Source of the DNA: a virus
Virus record (IMG/VR): IMGVR_UViG_3300032770_000026
Span: 1 to 54,188 of that record
Reading direction: 5' to 3' (one strand)
Length of the DNA stretch: 54,188 bases
The notes beneath the pieces were generated by a model that was given only the letters and a program-made list of their open reading frames with translations, had not been told where the DNA came from and made no database searches. This document shows positions 15,825 through 23,922 of the stretch, one piece after another. The position numbers were made by a program, and so were the translations under genes. Position 1 is the stretch's first letter. Each line of letters opens with the position of its first letter.

Positions 15825-15940
15825 AATATCATTCGTGAAATTTGGTCAAAAAGAATCATACTTTTAATTATCAATAAAACGATTGATAAAATAACAATAA
15901 AGATTAAAACTGAAAAGAATATATCTGGGTTAATTTTCAT
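15821..15940 (-). CDS. 39-residue single-span membrane peptide, minus strand
   Basis: Too short for most gene finders. It reads MKINPDIFFSVLIFIVILSI and continues VLLIIKSMILFDQISRMIF: one transmembrane segment and a short polar tail. Its ATG overlaps the last codons of the HTH gene by 11 bases on the same strand, suggesting coupling. It overlaps the end of the plus-strand tail gene by 4 bases. A small hydrophobic peptide after an HTH gene could be a toxin-like or exclusion peptide. Codons 18-25 lie over an 8-bp stem (15868-15889). Confidence 0.5.
   Translation of the reverse strand: MKINPDIFFSVLIFIVILSIVLLIIKSMILFDQISRMIF
15868..15889. terminator. 8-bp stem-loop between convergent genes
   Basis: TTATCAAT, a 6-base loop, then ATTGATAA. 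It is perfectly paired but A+T-only, so it is weak as a terminator; it lies inside the minus-strand peptide gene. It may end plus-strand transcription from the tail genes. Confidence 0.3.
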
Positions 15941-16148
15941 TGCATAAAATATCATCAGTTTTTACTCCAAAGAATTTAGCAAGTCTCTCAAGGGTTACAA
16001 CTGTTTGTCCATTATGTTTGCCATCATATCGGCCTTTCTCTATGTGTTCTATTGTCCCCTTACTTACGTCAATCTCAAGGGCTAATCCGAATTGACTTAG
16101 TTTTTTACTCGTTCTTAATTCTCTAATCTTTTTACCGTTTATAGGCAT
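15930..16148 (-). CDS. XRE-family HTH regulator
   Basis: A 72-residue Cro/CI-type protein: MPINGKKIRELRTSKKLSQF, then GLALEIDVSKGTIEHIEKGR (the turn and recognition helix), then LERLAKFFGVKTDDIL. It is the second gene of a minus-strand trio (16446 to 15821) left of late promoter P2. It probably represses its own cluster or other phage genes. Confidence 0.82.
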   Translation of the reverse strand: MPINGKKIRELRTSKKLSQFGLALEIDVSKGTIEHIEKGRYDGKHNGQTVVTLERLAKFFGVKTDDILCNEN

Positions 16149-16149
16149 A

Positions 16150-16446
16150 TTAACTACGATTTAAACCTTGTGCTGGGGTTGAATAATAGGACATTCTCAA
16201 TAAATCATTAATATTTATTTGCTTACCTTTTGCTTTAACACATTTATTATAATGGTTAATGTAAGTATTATCAACAACCATAAGGGATGTTTTAGTCTTA
16301 GGCACTACATGATAGCGTTTGCCTGTTAGCTTGTGAAGTCTGTTGGCCTTGCGTTTAGCGTACCAAAAGGAAATGTAGTTGTGAATTGTGTTGTACTCAA
16401 AAATGATCCAGGTTTTAAATTGTTTCATAAAAATTTGGTTTGACAT
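16150..16446 (-). CDS. Small basic protein, minus strand
   Basis: 98 residues if the ATG at 16446 is used, 92 from the ATG at 16428. The first ATG lies within the late-promoter palindrome, so the second is plausible. The protein has an aromatic helix (WIIFEYNTIHNYISFWYAKR), then RKANRLHKLTGKRYHVVPKT and a polar tail. It is strongly basic. One base separates it from the HTH gene downstream. Function is unknown. Confidence 0.62.
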   Translation of the reverse strand: MSNQIFMKQFKTWIIFEYNTIHNYISFWYAKRKANRLHKLTGKRYHVVPKTKTSLMVVDNTYINHYNKCVKAKGKQININDLLRMSYYSTPAQGLNRS

Positions 16447-16488
16447 ACAAATGTATGCAATGAAATAGTTTAATGTATCATAATTTTG
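16441..16488 (+). promoter_or_regulatory. Late promoter P2 (palindrome plus TAATTTTG)
   Basis: GACATACAAATGTATGCAAT at 16442-16461 is followed after exactly 19 bases by TAATTTTG (16481-16488). The element is preceded by TT so that TTGACA is formed. The predicted transcript begins near 16495, about 40 bases before the capsid fusion gene. See P1 and P3 for identical copies. Confidence 0.75.
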
Positions 16489-16534
16489 CTGTAATTATTA
16501 ACAATAATTTGTTGATTAATAACAATACAGTATC

Positions 16535-19456
16535 ATGCCATACCCAAATTTCCATTCAGCAAGGATTCGTGAACCGGAAGAATTCGAGCGTATTGTTGTT
16601 TTAGAAACTTTACCAAATGGAATTATGATTTATGGTGGACCTTTAAAAAGTGATCCAAAGGGACCAACAAAACCGCAGGCCTACAGATTTCCAAAAGATA
16701 AATTCACAGTTGAAGAAGCAAAATCTTGGCTTAAAGAACACAATATAAAATACATTTTATTTGAGCCTGCGAAAGACACAAAAGAGAGCATGGAAACATC
16801 TGAAACAGTTAATTTGCAAGCTTCAAAAGGTGGAAAAAGAATAATCTTTACGAATGAAGTTCCAAACGATCAGGGGTCTATTATTCCTAATGATGTATAC
16901 GATTTTTCTCGATATAAATACAATCCTGTTCTCTTAAAAAAACATGACTGGCATTCTGACTCTATAGGAGATATGACCGACATTCAATTTGATGGTCAAA
17001 ATTGGTCTGGCATTCCAAAGTTTCATAAAATAACTGAAGAAAGCAAAAGAGCCGCTGAAATGTATGAAGGTGGATGGCTTAGGTCTGCTTCTGTTGGCGG
17101 AGAATCTATTTGGAAAACAACAGGTGAGTACGAAACTTATATCGACGAAAACGGGCAACAAAGAAAACGCCCAGTTTATTGGAAAGATGAAAATGGATTA
17201 ATGCGTTCTGAGTATTTTATGGTTTATGAAATATCTCTTCCTACCCTTCCAAGTAATCCAATGGCTGTTACTGAGGATGCGATAAGAGAAGCTGAAAAGC
17301 TTAATTTAAGCGTAATATATACCCCTGAAGAAATAGCAAATGTTCACAACAACATAGTAACATTAAAATCGAAATTAGAAATTCAAAATTCAAGCACAAT
17401 GGCGGAAAAGAAAGAAAAACCGAAACCTGCCGCTGAAGAAACTGCAACCGCTGCTGAAAAGTCGCAAGAAACAGAACAAACAGCAACGCAGAGTACCGAG
17501 AATATTGATAAAAGTAATCATGTGATTCTCGAAAATAAAAAATCCAGTATTCCTGGTTGGTTAAAAGATATTATTGGAATGACTGCAAAGTTTGCTCACC
17601 CGGAAGGGGAATATGGAGATGATCCAATAGTAAAGAAACCAGAAAAAAAAGGAGATGTATCCGACCAGCCCACGCCGACAGGTATGGCTGCAAAGAAAGA
17701 AGCCGAGGCTGAAAAGTCACGCAAAAACGCAGAGGACGCTGTAAAGAAAGTCAAAGAAGCAAAAGAAAAATACGAAGGTGCCGAAGGCGAAGAAAAAGAA
17801 AAATTCAAAAAGGAATACGACGAAGCATGCAAGGAAGCTGAAGAAGCTTGCCGTGAGGCTGAAGAAGCCGAAGAAGCTGCAAAAAAGGCAGCAAAAAAAG
17901 AGGCTGAAGAAGCAGAGGAAGAATCTGGTGCCTCTAAGAAAGAAGCCGAAGGAGAATCTGAGACTTCAAAAAAGGAAGCCTCTAAAAACAGTGTAAAAAT
18001 GAATGCAAAACCAGTAAAAAAGACAAGGGAAGAATTAAGCTCATTAGGGCTTCAACCTATCCCTCAACCTAAAATACATTTTGGCGAAAGTGTGACTTTC
18101 TCAAAATTAAGCGCTAAAGACAACAAAGAAGGCCAGCAAATTCTTAACCGTGTATTCAACGGGACTAAGGAAGGTAAAACGATTGACGATTACCGGATTA
18201 TTCTGAACTCTATTTTGGAAGATCCTAAATATTCAGCCATTGCTGAAAAGACCCGTTTCCATTTGAACCCCAATGAAGGTGCAATGGAAAGCCTAAGATC
18301 AGGATTGAGATTAACTTCAAAACCGAATCCAAACATCGGTGTTAATTTCAAAGAAATTGCAGCCCGTTTAAATACAGGCGTGGTTGAAGGTGTAAACTTT
18401 AAACTTGGCGCTAATCCTGAACGTAGGACTATGTTGACCACTGATGGAAACTTTAGTACTATGGATACTGTGGCTGTTGAATGGTTACCTTTTATCATAT
18501 ACAAACTATTCCCTTCTGAAAGTTGGAAAAATGAAATTCCTATTTTTGGCGTACAGGATACAGCCCGTAACCTTGGTATTATCTGGACAAATATAGCCGC
18601 TGATCCGACTATCGGACGCGGTACGGCTCCGGCAAATACGGTCGATTATACATACGATGATACCGCAGTAGGTTTAAAACTTACTCCTTATTATACTCCT
18701 ACAATCAGATGGACTCCAATTCACATGCATCAATTACGCTATGATCAACAGGCTTCAGGCTGGGCTCAAACACTTGCTAAACTAGAAGCGATCATGGGTG
18801 ATGATATGTTATATACTCTTGCCGCTGGTGTTATTGCAAATTCTCAGCCAATCGTTAAGACACGCGGTCCAGTTGATTCTACGCAAACACAAACATTCAT
18901 AGTAGGTACAGGAAGTAATGGTATTGATAAATTCTATTTTAATTCTTCATTTGCTGGTACTCTTACCAAACCTGGGTTCAATGACATAATGGCTATTGAG
19001 CAAATTTATGACTATTTGAATTTCAATCTGGAAAAAGAACGTCCTGTATTGGTAGTTGATTCAATTATGAAATCCTATATTAAACAGGATAAGCAAACTC
19101 AAAGCATGTTAACTAGATGGATCAATGATAATGGTTCTGAAGTTCAGAAAATAAGTAACACATTATTCCATCCACGTTCGCGTGTGGTTGCTTATGATCC
19201 CGCAGGTGGAACGGCAATTGACACTAACGCTTCTGGCGCTGTTATTCCAGTTACTACTCAAAGTGCTGCTCTTTCTTTTGTAAGCTCACAGGTTGGTATT
19301 GGCCTTGGTTTAATAGACGTGTTCTTTATTCAAGATCCAGCCAATTACGGATTCAAAATGTCTATGGACTTAAGAATCGGCATCAGGGCTTTACGTAGCG
19401 ATTATACAGGCGTTTCGCTATACGTTTACGATAGCATAGCTCAATCAGGACAATAA
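16535..19456 (+). CDS. Prohead protease - scaffold - major capsid protein fusion
   Basis: 973 residues in one frame. Residues 1-~85 are a short leading domain (FHSARIREPEEFERIVVLET). Residues ~95-270 look like a U35/HK97-type prohead protease: NPVLLKKHDWHSDSIGD with the catalytic His and GGWLRSASVGGES with the catalytic Ser. Residues ~350-500 are a highly charged Glu/Lys/Ala coiled coil of scaffold type (EEAEEAAKKAAKKEAEE). Residues ~520-973 are the capsid protein (PRSRVVAYDPAGGT; GFKMSMDLRIGIRAL). Usually these are two or three genes. Self-cleavage presumably frees the capsid part. Confidence 0.82.
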   Translation: MPYPNFHSARIREPEEFERIVVLETLPNGIMIYGGPLKSDPKGPTKPQAYRFPKDKFTVEEAKSWLKEHNIKYILFEPAKDTKESMETSETVNLQASKGGKRIIFTNEVPNDQGSIIPNDVYDFSRYKYNPVLLKKHDWHSDSIGDMTDIQFDGQNWSGIPKFHKITEESKRAAEMYEGGWLRSASVGGESIWKTTGEYETYIDENGQQRKRPVYWKDENGLMRSEYFMVYEISLPTLPSNPMAVTEDAIREAEKLNLSVIYTPEEIANVHNNIVTLKSKLEIQNSSTMAEKKEKPKPAAEETATAAEKSQETEQTATQSTENIDKSNHVILENKKSSIPGWLKDIIGMTAKFAHPEGEYGDDPIVKKPEKKGDVSDQPTPTGMAAKKEAEAEKSRKNAEDAVKKVKEAKEKYEGAEGEEKEKFKKEYDEACKEAEEACREAEEAEEAAKKAAKKEAEEAEEESGASKKEAEGESETSKKEASKNSVKMNAKPVKKTREELSSLGLQPIPQPKIHFGESVTFSKLSAKDNKEGQQILNRVFNGTKEGKTIDDYRIILNSILEDPKYSAIAEKTRFHLNPNEGAMESLRSGLRLTSKPNPNIGVNFKEIAARLNTGVVEGVNFKLGANPERRTMLTTDGNFSTMDTVAVEWLPFIIYKLFPSESWKNEIPIFGVQDTARNLGIIWTNIAADPTIGRGTAPANTVDYTYDDTAVGLKLTPYYTPTIRWTPIHMHQLRYDQQASGWAQTLAKLEAIMGDDMLYTLAAGVIANSQPIVKTRGPVDSTQTQTFIVGTGSNGIDKFYFNSSFAGTLTKPGFNDIMAIEQIYDYLNFNLEKERPVLVVDSIMKSYIKQDKQTQSMLTRWINDNGSEVQKISNTLFHPRSRVVAYDPAGGTAIDTNASGAVIPVTTQSAALSFVSSQVGIGLGLIDVFFIQDPANYGFKMSMDLRIGIRALRSDYTGVSLYVYDSIAQSGQ

Positions 19457-19463
19457 TATAAAG

Positions 19464-19481
19464 CCCCGACTCCGGTCGGGG
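19464..19481 (+). terminator. G+C-rich stem-loop after capsid gene
   Basis: CCCCGAC-TCCG-GTCGGGG forms a perfect 7-bp stem with a tetraloop, 7 bases after the capsid stop. The following sequence (TATAACTTT) is only weakly T-rich. It may partly terminate or protect the abundant capsid mRNA. Confidence 0.65.
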
Positions 19482-19504
19482 TATAACTTTAAAAATTAAG
19501 TAAA

Positions 19505-20182
19505 ATGAAAAAGATATTTATATTAGGTTTTTTATTCGTGAGTCTTGGTTTAATGGCTCAATTGCCTGTATCCACAAAAGTAAAAACCCTTTCTCCGGCG
19601 TTGGTGCCTGGCGGGATTACGACTCTTAATTCATCAAAATATGATACTCTAAAAACTGGCGATACTTTATTTTATAAGGTATTGATTAATCATGATGAAA
19701 TTGGGTATCCTTATTTGTCTCTACTTTTAAAAAGAGTAGCTGGTGCTGATACCGCAACGGTAACCGCAACTTTTTGGCAATCTGTTGATGGGTCTACCAA
19801 TTGGCAGCAAGTTAAATACTTATCCAAAGTAACCACTTTTTTGTTTGATACGACGAAATTTGCAGGAAGTACAACTGGCACAAGTACATTATTGTTTGAT
19901 ACGACTAAATATTCAGCGGGAGTTTACCGACATGATTTTTATTCGGCAACTTTAACCGGAAAGGGAAGACAACTTTATTCAGCTACAGGAACTTCAGCAA
20001 ATACCGAAACAGCTTGGACGGTTTCTCTTACAAAAGCTATAATGAAAGGTGGAACCACTGTCAGTTTTTGGCGAAACAATGCAGCTTTTGAAAGTCAATA
20101 TTTAGGTATTCGTTTTATTTCAGCTGTAAGCTCAGGTTTTAAAGGAATTTATTACGGATCAGTAAGATATGATAATAAATAA
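19505..20182 (+). CDS. Protein with Sec signal peptide following capsid gene
   Basis: A 225-residue protein whose N-terminus MKKIFILGFLFVSLGLMAQ is a typical Bacteroidota signal peptide cleaved before or after Gln. The mature part is Thr/Ser-rich and beta-like, with repeated LLFDTTKYSAG / FLFDTTKFAGS units, and ends VRYDNK. Decoration-like proteins usually occupy this location, but those are cytoplasmic. Export to the periplasm or outer membrane before lysis is the direct reading; function is unknown. Confidence 0.7.
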   Translation: MKKIFILGFLFVSLGLMAQLPVSTKVKTLSPALVPGGITTLNSSKYDTLKTGDTLFYKVLINHDEIGYPYLSLLLKRVAGADTATVTATFWQSVDGSTNWQQVKYLSKVTTFLFDTTKFAGSTTGTSTLLFDTTKYSAGVYRHDFYSATLTGKGRQLYSATGTSANTETAWTVSLTKAIMKGGTTVSFWRNNAAFESQYLGIRFISAVSSGFKGIYYGSVRYDNK

Positions 20183-20185
20183 ACT

Positions 20186-20641
20186 ATGGCTAAGAAAGAA
20201 AAAACAAATGTAAGTGTTACGAACACTATTTTTAATGTAAGACCGATACACGTTGCACGTATAAAGGCTTATTTGGATGCTGGTTATGATAAAGTAATCA
20301 TTCATGGTGACGGTATGATGTTTTGCGGGAAAACCGGCCAAACATTTGACGGTAAAACAATGGAATTTGGTTCGGATCATCACAAAGAATTTAATTCCGG
20401 TGTAGCAGAAATCAACAAAAATGAGCTTATTGCAAGAGCTAAATTTAGGGCTATTTATGTCAAAGGCGGAGAATTACCTTCAACCCCTGAAGAAGTCATA
20501 CAAGAATTCTATGATAACCAAGCCCGTGAAATGCAAAGCGCTACCAAACCCGAACTTGCAACCAACTTTAAAAATGCCGTAACAGTTCCTGACCCTGTTC
20601 AGCCTAAAGTAATTAAGGCTTCTAAACAGGAAGAAGTTTAA
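20186..20641 (+). CDS. Hypothetical protein before tail sheath, 151 aa
   Basis: Starts MAKKEKTNVSVTNTIFNVRP three bases after the previous stop. Charged and soluble, with AYLDAGYDKVIIHGDGMMFC in the middle and a disordered Pro/Lys C-terminus. It may be a head or neck component by position. No domain is recognised. Confidence 0.65.
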   Translation: MAKKEKTNVSVTNTIFNVRPIHVARIKAYLDAGYDKVIIHGDGMMFCGKTGQTFDGKTMEFGSDHHKEFNSGVAEINKNELIARAKFRAIYVKGGELPSTPEEVIQEFYDNQAREMQSATKPELATNFKNAVTVPDPVQPKVIKASKQEEV

Positions 20642-20647
20642 CCAAAT

Positions 20648-20667
20648 GGCTGGTCCAACGGCCAGCC
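20648..20667 (+). terminator. Stem-loop before sheath gene
   Basis: GGCTGG ... CCAGCC, with an inner CC/GG pair, follows the previous stop by 6 bases and is followed by TTTAATATTT. It is a likely partial terminator or processing site between two virion genes. Confidence 0.5.
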
Positions 20668-20683
20668 TTTAATATTTAAAATA

Positions 20684-22243
20684 ATGGAACATATTATAAG
20701 TACAACCATTTCAAATACACCTTCGGGAATACCGGGGTCGTTTGATGGTGTTATGATGATGATTGTAAAAGGCGTTGCGACAACTACTGGTACAACGGCA
20801 CTTGTTTTGGATACGGCTTATCTGGGTAATAAACTTGATGATTTTGTAACCGGATTAGGGATAACACCTGATTATGATTACGTAAACAGTCTTTCGGTTT
20901 ATCAACAGGTAAGTGAATTCTATACTGAGGCAGGAGACGGGGCTTACTTGTGGTTAGTTGTAACAGCGACTACTACAAACTTTGCAACTTATTGCGCTAT
21001 AGCAACCGGAACAACTTTTATGAATCTTATCAGGGGCACTAATTTAACCGATCCTGATATGCGGGTTAAAATGTTAGGATTAGGATATAATCCGCCTCAA
21101 ACCCGGCAAAGTGCAGCTGATTTCCCTTCAGATGTTACTTCTACGATTCCTTTATTGCAGCTCACACTAGCGCAATTAGCCGAAGAAGGATACGCATTAT
21201 CTGCAATAATTGACGGTGAAAATATGTCTTCGACTGCCACAGCTTCGACGCTTCAAACAATGGCAAATAAGAAAGCCTCTTCGATTTCAATGTGTATTAC
21301 AGGGTCTAAGCCTAACGGGGTAGCTTCAATTGGTGCCGCTCTTGGGAGGTTTGCAAGAATTTCTTTAGGTCATGGATTCGGAGAAGTTGACGACGGCCCT
21401 ACATCGGTTCAAAAAGCTTATTGGACAAATGGGGTAGCCGTTCCGATTGTAGGTTCTACAATATCTCAGGGCACAGATTTAACAGCTGGACATTCATATA
21501 TGGTTGTTCTAGGACCTGTAACCTATAATTCAACTGTTTATTCAGTTGGTGAAATATTTACTGTAATCGTAGGAACTTTAGGATTTACCGGAACAGGAAC
21601 GACTGTTGTTGATTTAACAACAACCGGAACTGTAGTAGTAGGTCATACTTATATGGTGCTTTTTGGTCCTATAACTTACAATAGTGTTGTTTACGGAACC
21701 GGAACAACTTTCACAGCTGTAACAAATCATACAACATTTACCGGTGGAATAGTATTTGAATTCACCGCTCAAGATGTTTCTAAACTTTTCCCGGCTGACG
21801 TAAATACTCTCGGAACCAAACAGTATATGTTTTTACGGACTTGGTTTCAACAGTCTGGTCTATATTGGAATGACGGTGCAACTTGCGATTTATCTACGAC
21901 TCCACTTTCTACCCAGGAATTCAACAGGGTAGGTAACGCATTAAGTGCTGATTTGTTAGAATTTTTAATTACAAATCTAATGGGTAAAAACGTTCCTGTT
22001 GATACGAAGACCGGGCTTGTTGCGCGTTCTTTCACAGCTGCTAAAGAAGAAGATTTTAGCCGTACATACTTAGAGCCTTTGATTGTTCCCAAGGCACCGA
22101 ATACTGTCGGGGATATATCAGCTGGAAGTCTTTCACTCGTAGGCACTCCAAACGGAGCTAATACAGTTGACTGGACTTATACGCTTACGATTAACGGAAC
22201 CCCGATTACCGGGTCTGCTACTGGAACTGTAACCTTTGTTTAA
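20684..22243 (+). CDS. Contractile tail sheath protein (DUF2586-like) with inserted repeats
   Basis: 519 residues. The N-terminal half (LTLAQLAEEGYALSAIIDGE; IGAALGRFARISLGHGFGEV) and the C-terminus (QYMFLRTWFQQSGLYWNDGA; LSTQEFNRVGNALSADLLEF) match DUF2586-type sheaths. Between about residues 265 and 360 lie two tandem ~45-residue units (GHSYMVVLGPVTYNSTVY and GHTYMVLFGPITYNSVVY) that sheaths do not need; they probably form an exposed surface domain. The gene marks the phage as a myovirus. It is followed 11 bases later by the tube gene. Confidence 0.87.
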   Translation: MEHIISTTISNTPSGIPGSFDGVMMMIVKGVATTTGTTALVLDTAYLGNKLDDFVTGLGITPDYDYVNSLSVYQQVSEFYTEAGDGAYLWLVVTATTTNFATYCAIATGTTFMNLIRGTNLTDPDMRVKMLGLGYNPPQTRQSAADFPSDVTSTIPLLQLTLAQLAEEGYALSAIIDGENMSSTATASTLQTMANKKASSISMCITGSKPNGVASIGAALGRFARISLGHGFGEVDDGPTSVQKAYWTNGVAVPIVGSTISQGTDLTAGHSYMVVLGPVTYNSTVYSVGEIFTVIVGTLGFTGTGTTVVDLTTTGTVVVGHTYMVLFGPITYNSVVYGTGTTFTAVTNHTTFTGGIVFEFTAQDVSKLFPADVNTLGTKQYMFLRTWFQQSGLYWNDGATCDLSTTPLSTQEFNRVGNALSADLLEFLITNLMGKNVPVDTKTGLVARSFTAAKEEDFSRTYLEPLIVPKAPNTVGDISAGSLSLVGTPNGANTVDWTYTLTINGTPITGSATGTVTFV

Positions 22244-22254
22244 AATTTAAAGAT

Positions 22255-22680
22255 ATGAGTTTAAATCTAAATACATTAATTTATACTTCTTCAGATTATA
22301 AGATTGCGTTATCTTATAACGGAGTGACAGTTCCTTTAAATATCGTTGAGTCTTTTGATTATGGTGGAAAAAAGGAATCTGAGTATATTCACGCAGTGGG
22401 CACAGATGAACCTGTTGGCCTTAAAACGAACACCTCAACTTATCCTGGTAAACTCTCAATGGAAGCTGGCGAAGTTGAAATATTTCTAAAGGCTGCAGGA
22501 TTAGCTCTTATGACACAAATAACCAATGCCACGATTTCTGTTGTAACATTTGACGGAAATCTGGCAAAGATTTATAAAAGTGTCGTGTTTACTTCTCATG
22601 ATGGGTCTTTCAAGGCTAAAGACAAACGTTCTTTAATTACGCTTAGTTGGGAATCAATTGGACCGGTAGGAATTTTTTAG
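22255..22680 (+). CDS. Tail tube protein
   Basis: A 141-residue beta-rich protein directly after the sheath, containing IVESFDYGGKKESEYIHAVG, KLSMEAGEVEIFL and a C-terminal DKRSLITLSWESIGPVGIF, as in inner tube proteins of Bacteroidota myoviruses. Size and order support the call. Confidence 0.82.
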   Translation: MSLNLNTLIYTSSDYKIALSYNGVTVPLNIVESFDYGGKKESEYIHAVGTDEPVGLKTNTSTYPGKLSMEAGEVEIFLKAAGLALMTQITNATISVVTFDGNLAKIYKSVVFTSHDGSFKAKDKRSLITLSWESIGPVGIF

Positions 22681-22696
22681 ATAAATTATTTTTATT

Positions 22697-23317
22697 ATGA
22701 AGATTTGTGGCATATATAAAATTACATCGCCTATTAAAAAAATATATATAGGAAAATCAATTGATATTTTTCATAGATGGAAATTATACAATAATTTAAG
22801 ATGTAAATCACAAACCCATCTTTATAATTCATTAAAAAAATACGGAGCCAATAAACATAAATTTGAGATTATTTGCCAATGTGACAAATCAGAATTAAAT
22901 AATCTTGAAAAATATTATATAGCATTATTCCAGTGTTTTAATAATAAATATGGATTAAATCTAAAGTCTGGAGGCGAAGGAGGTAGTATTTGTTCAGATG
23001 AAACTAAGAAAAAACAGAGTGATGCTCAAAAAAGGATTGGCAATAAACCTCCAATTATATGGGGAGATGCAAAAGGTAAATTTAAAAAGGGACAAAAAGC
23101 ATGGAATAAAGGCAAAAAAATGAGTCACGAACAGTATGAAGCTTGCAAAAATACTATGTTTAAAAAGGGCTCTCATTTATCAGAAGAAATTAAACAAAAA
23201 ATGTCTGAATCTCAAAAGGGGAGAAAACATACTGAAGCGACAAAAATAAAAATGAGCGAATCAGCAAAAAATAGATGTAAGCAAAATAATGAAATATTTG
23301 ATTTAATTTTAAACTAA
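22697..23317 (+). CDS. GIY-YIG homing endonuclease with NUMOD3 repeats
   Basis: A 206-residue free-standing homing enzyme. The nuclease core has GIYKIT (residues 4-9), IYIGKSIDIFHRW with the catalytic Arg, and NLEKYYIALF with Glu. The C-terminal half has NUMOD3-type DNA-binding repeats (FKKGQKAWNKGKKMS, FKKGSHLSEEIKQKMSESQK, KGRKHTEATKIKMSESAK). It sits between the tube and the chaperone genes, ending one base before the latter. It is a selfish mobile gene inserted in the tail operon without disrupting a reading frame. Confidence 0.88.
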   Translation: MKICGIYKITSPIKKIYIGKSIDIFHRWKLYNNLRCKSQTHLYNSLKKYGANKHKFEIICQCDKSELNNLEKYYIALFQCFNNKYGLNLKSGGEGGSICSDETKKKQSDAQKRIGNKPPIIWGDAKGKFKKGQKAWNKGKKMSHEQYEACKNTMFKKGSHLSEEIKQKMSESQKGRKHTEATKIKMSESAKNRCKQNNEIFDLILN

Positions 23318-23701
23318 ATGTTAACATTCGAAAAGGAACTTTCTTGGGTTAGTTATGATGTAGACGGGGATAAAGTAGTCGAATCACCACGTACAAAAAT
23401 AGCTACTTTTTATGATCTTAATCGTACTGATAAGCGTCAGCATAAATTGCACTTTAAGATCATATCTATTTTTGAAGGTCTTGAAAAAGGCAAAGACGAA
23501 GCTGATTCGATTGGAATAAGTTCAGATGGATTATATGATATAACTGTGAAGGCTATTAATATTCTTTTGGTAACCAATGAAGTTTTTAATGAAGTTGATA
23601 AAAAAGAACTACTAAATGATTCGATAGCTTTGTTAGAGCTTGGGATGTGGTTATTTAAAGAAAAATTTACCCCCTTTTTTGCGATGTTGAGAATGAGTTA
23701 A
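23318..23701 (+). CDS. Tail assembly chaperone, short form (gpE-like)
   Basis: 127 residues ending MLRMS*. It lies between tube and tape measure, the standard site of the chaperone pair. Residues include LHFKIISIFEGLEKGKDEAD and LLELGMWLFKEKF. Near the end the frame crosses CCCCCTTTTTTG, where a -1 shift gives the long form. It helps the tape measure and tube assemble and is absent from the finished particle in related phages. Confidence 0.8.
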   Translation: MLTFEKELSWVSYDVDGDKVVESPRTKIATFYDLNRTDKRQHKLHFKIISIFEGLEKGKDEADSIGISSDGLYDITVKAINILLVTNEVFNEVDKKELLNDSIALLELGMWLFKEKFTPFFAMLRMS

Positions 23702-23922
23702 ATACCATAAATAAAAAGCCCGATGAGGCTCTAAAAAATTTAATAGCTCGTGACCCGGTTTTTTATCATCAGACCATGTTTCGGGCTTTTTTACACTATA
23801 CAACTGAGGATTTGGAAAACATGGGAATTGACGAATATATGAATTGCTTGGTAATGTTAAAAAATGTACTTGAGACAATCCATGCTCCTTTTATGGATCA
23901 TAATAATTTAACCAATGCCTAG
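23318..23922 (+). CDS. Tail assembly chaperone, -1 frameshift product (gpE+E'-like)
   Basis: The short form is followed, after re-reading T23680, by a second open frame starting TGC GAT GTT GAG. It continues NELNTINKKPDEALKNLI... to TAG at 23920-23922, adding about 80 residues. The extension has no start codon of its own at the right place and overlaps the tape-measure ATG by 8 bases. Programmed -1 frameshifting here is conserved in lambda, P2 and Mu-type phages, so this is well supported by context. Confidence 0.8.
23670..23680 (+). other. Ribosomal frameshift site C5T6
   Basis: CCCCCTTTTTTG with zero-frame codons ACC CCC TTT TTT GCG. A single-base backward slip on TTT TTT leads into the long chaperone frame. 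The last T before GCG is re-read. Confidence 0.65.
23714..23791 (+). other. 11-bp inverted repeat inside chaperone extension
   Basis: AAAAAGCCCGA (23714-23724) and TCGGGCTTTTT (23781-23791) are perfect complements separated by 56 bases. The 3' arm looks like a terminator ending in T6. It begins 33 bases after the slip site. It may tune frameshifting or attenuate transcription into the tape measure; neither is shown. Confidence 0.45.

Noticed and set aside
17596-17832. Ser/Phe-rich minus-strand frame inside the capsid fusion gene
   Set aside because: Reverse reading of the Glu/Lys-rich scaffold codons (GAA/AAG gives TTC/CTT). Typical shadow.
17778-17996. Lys/Arg-rich plus-strand frame inside the scaffold region
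   Set aside because: Plus-one reading of the GAAGAAGCTGCAAAA-type coiled-coil repeats; no independent start context.
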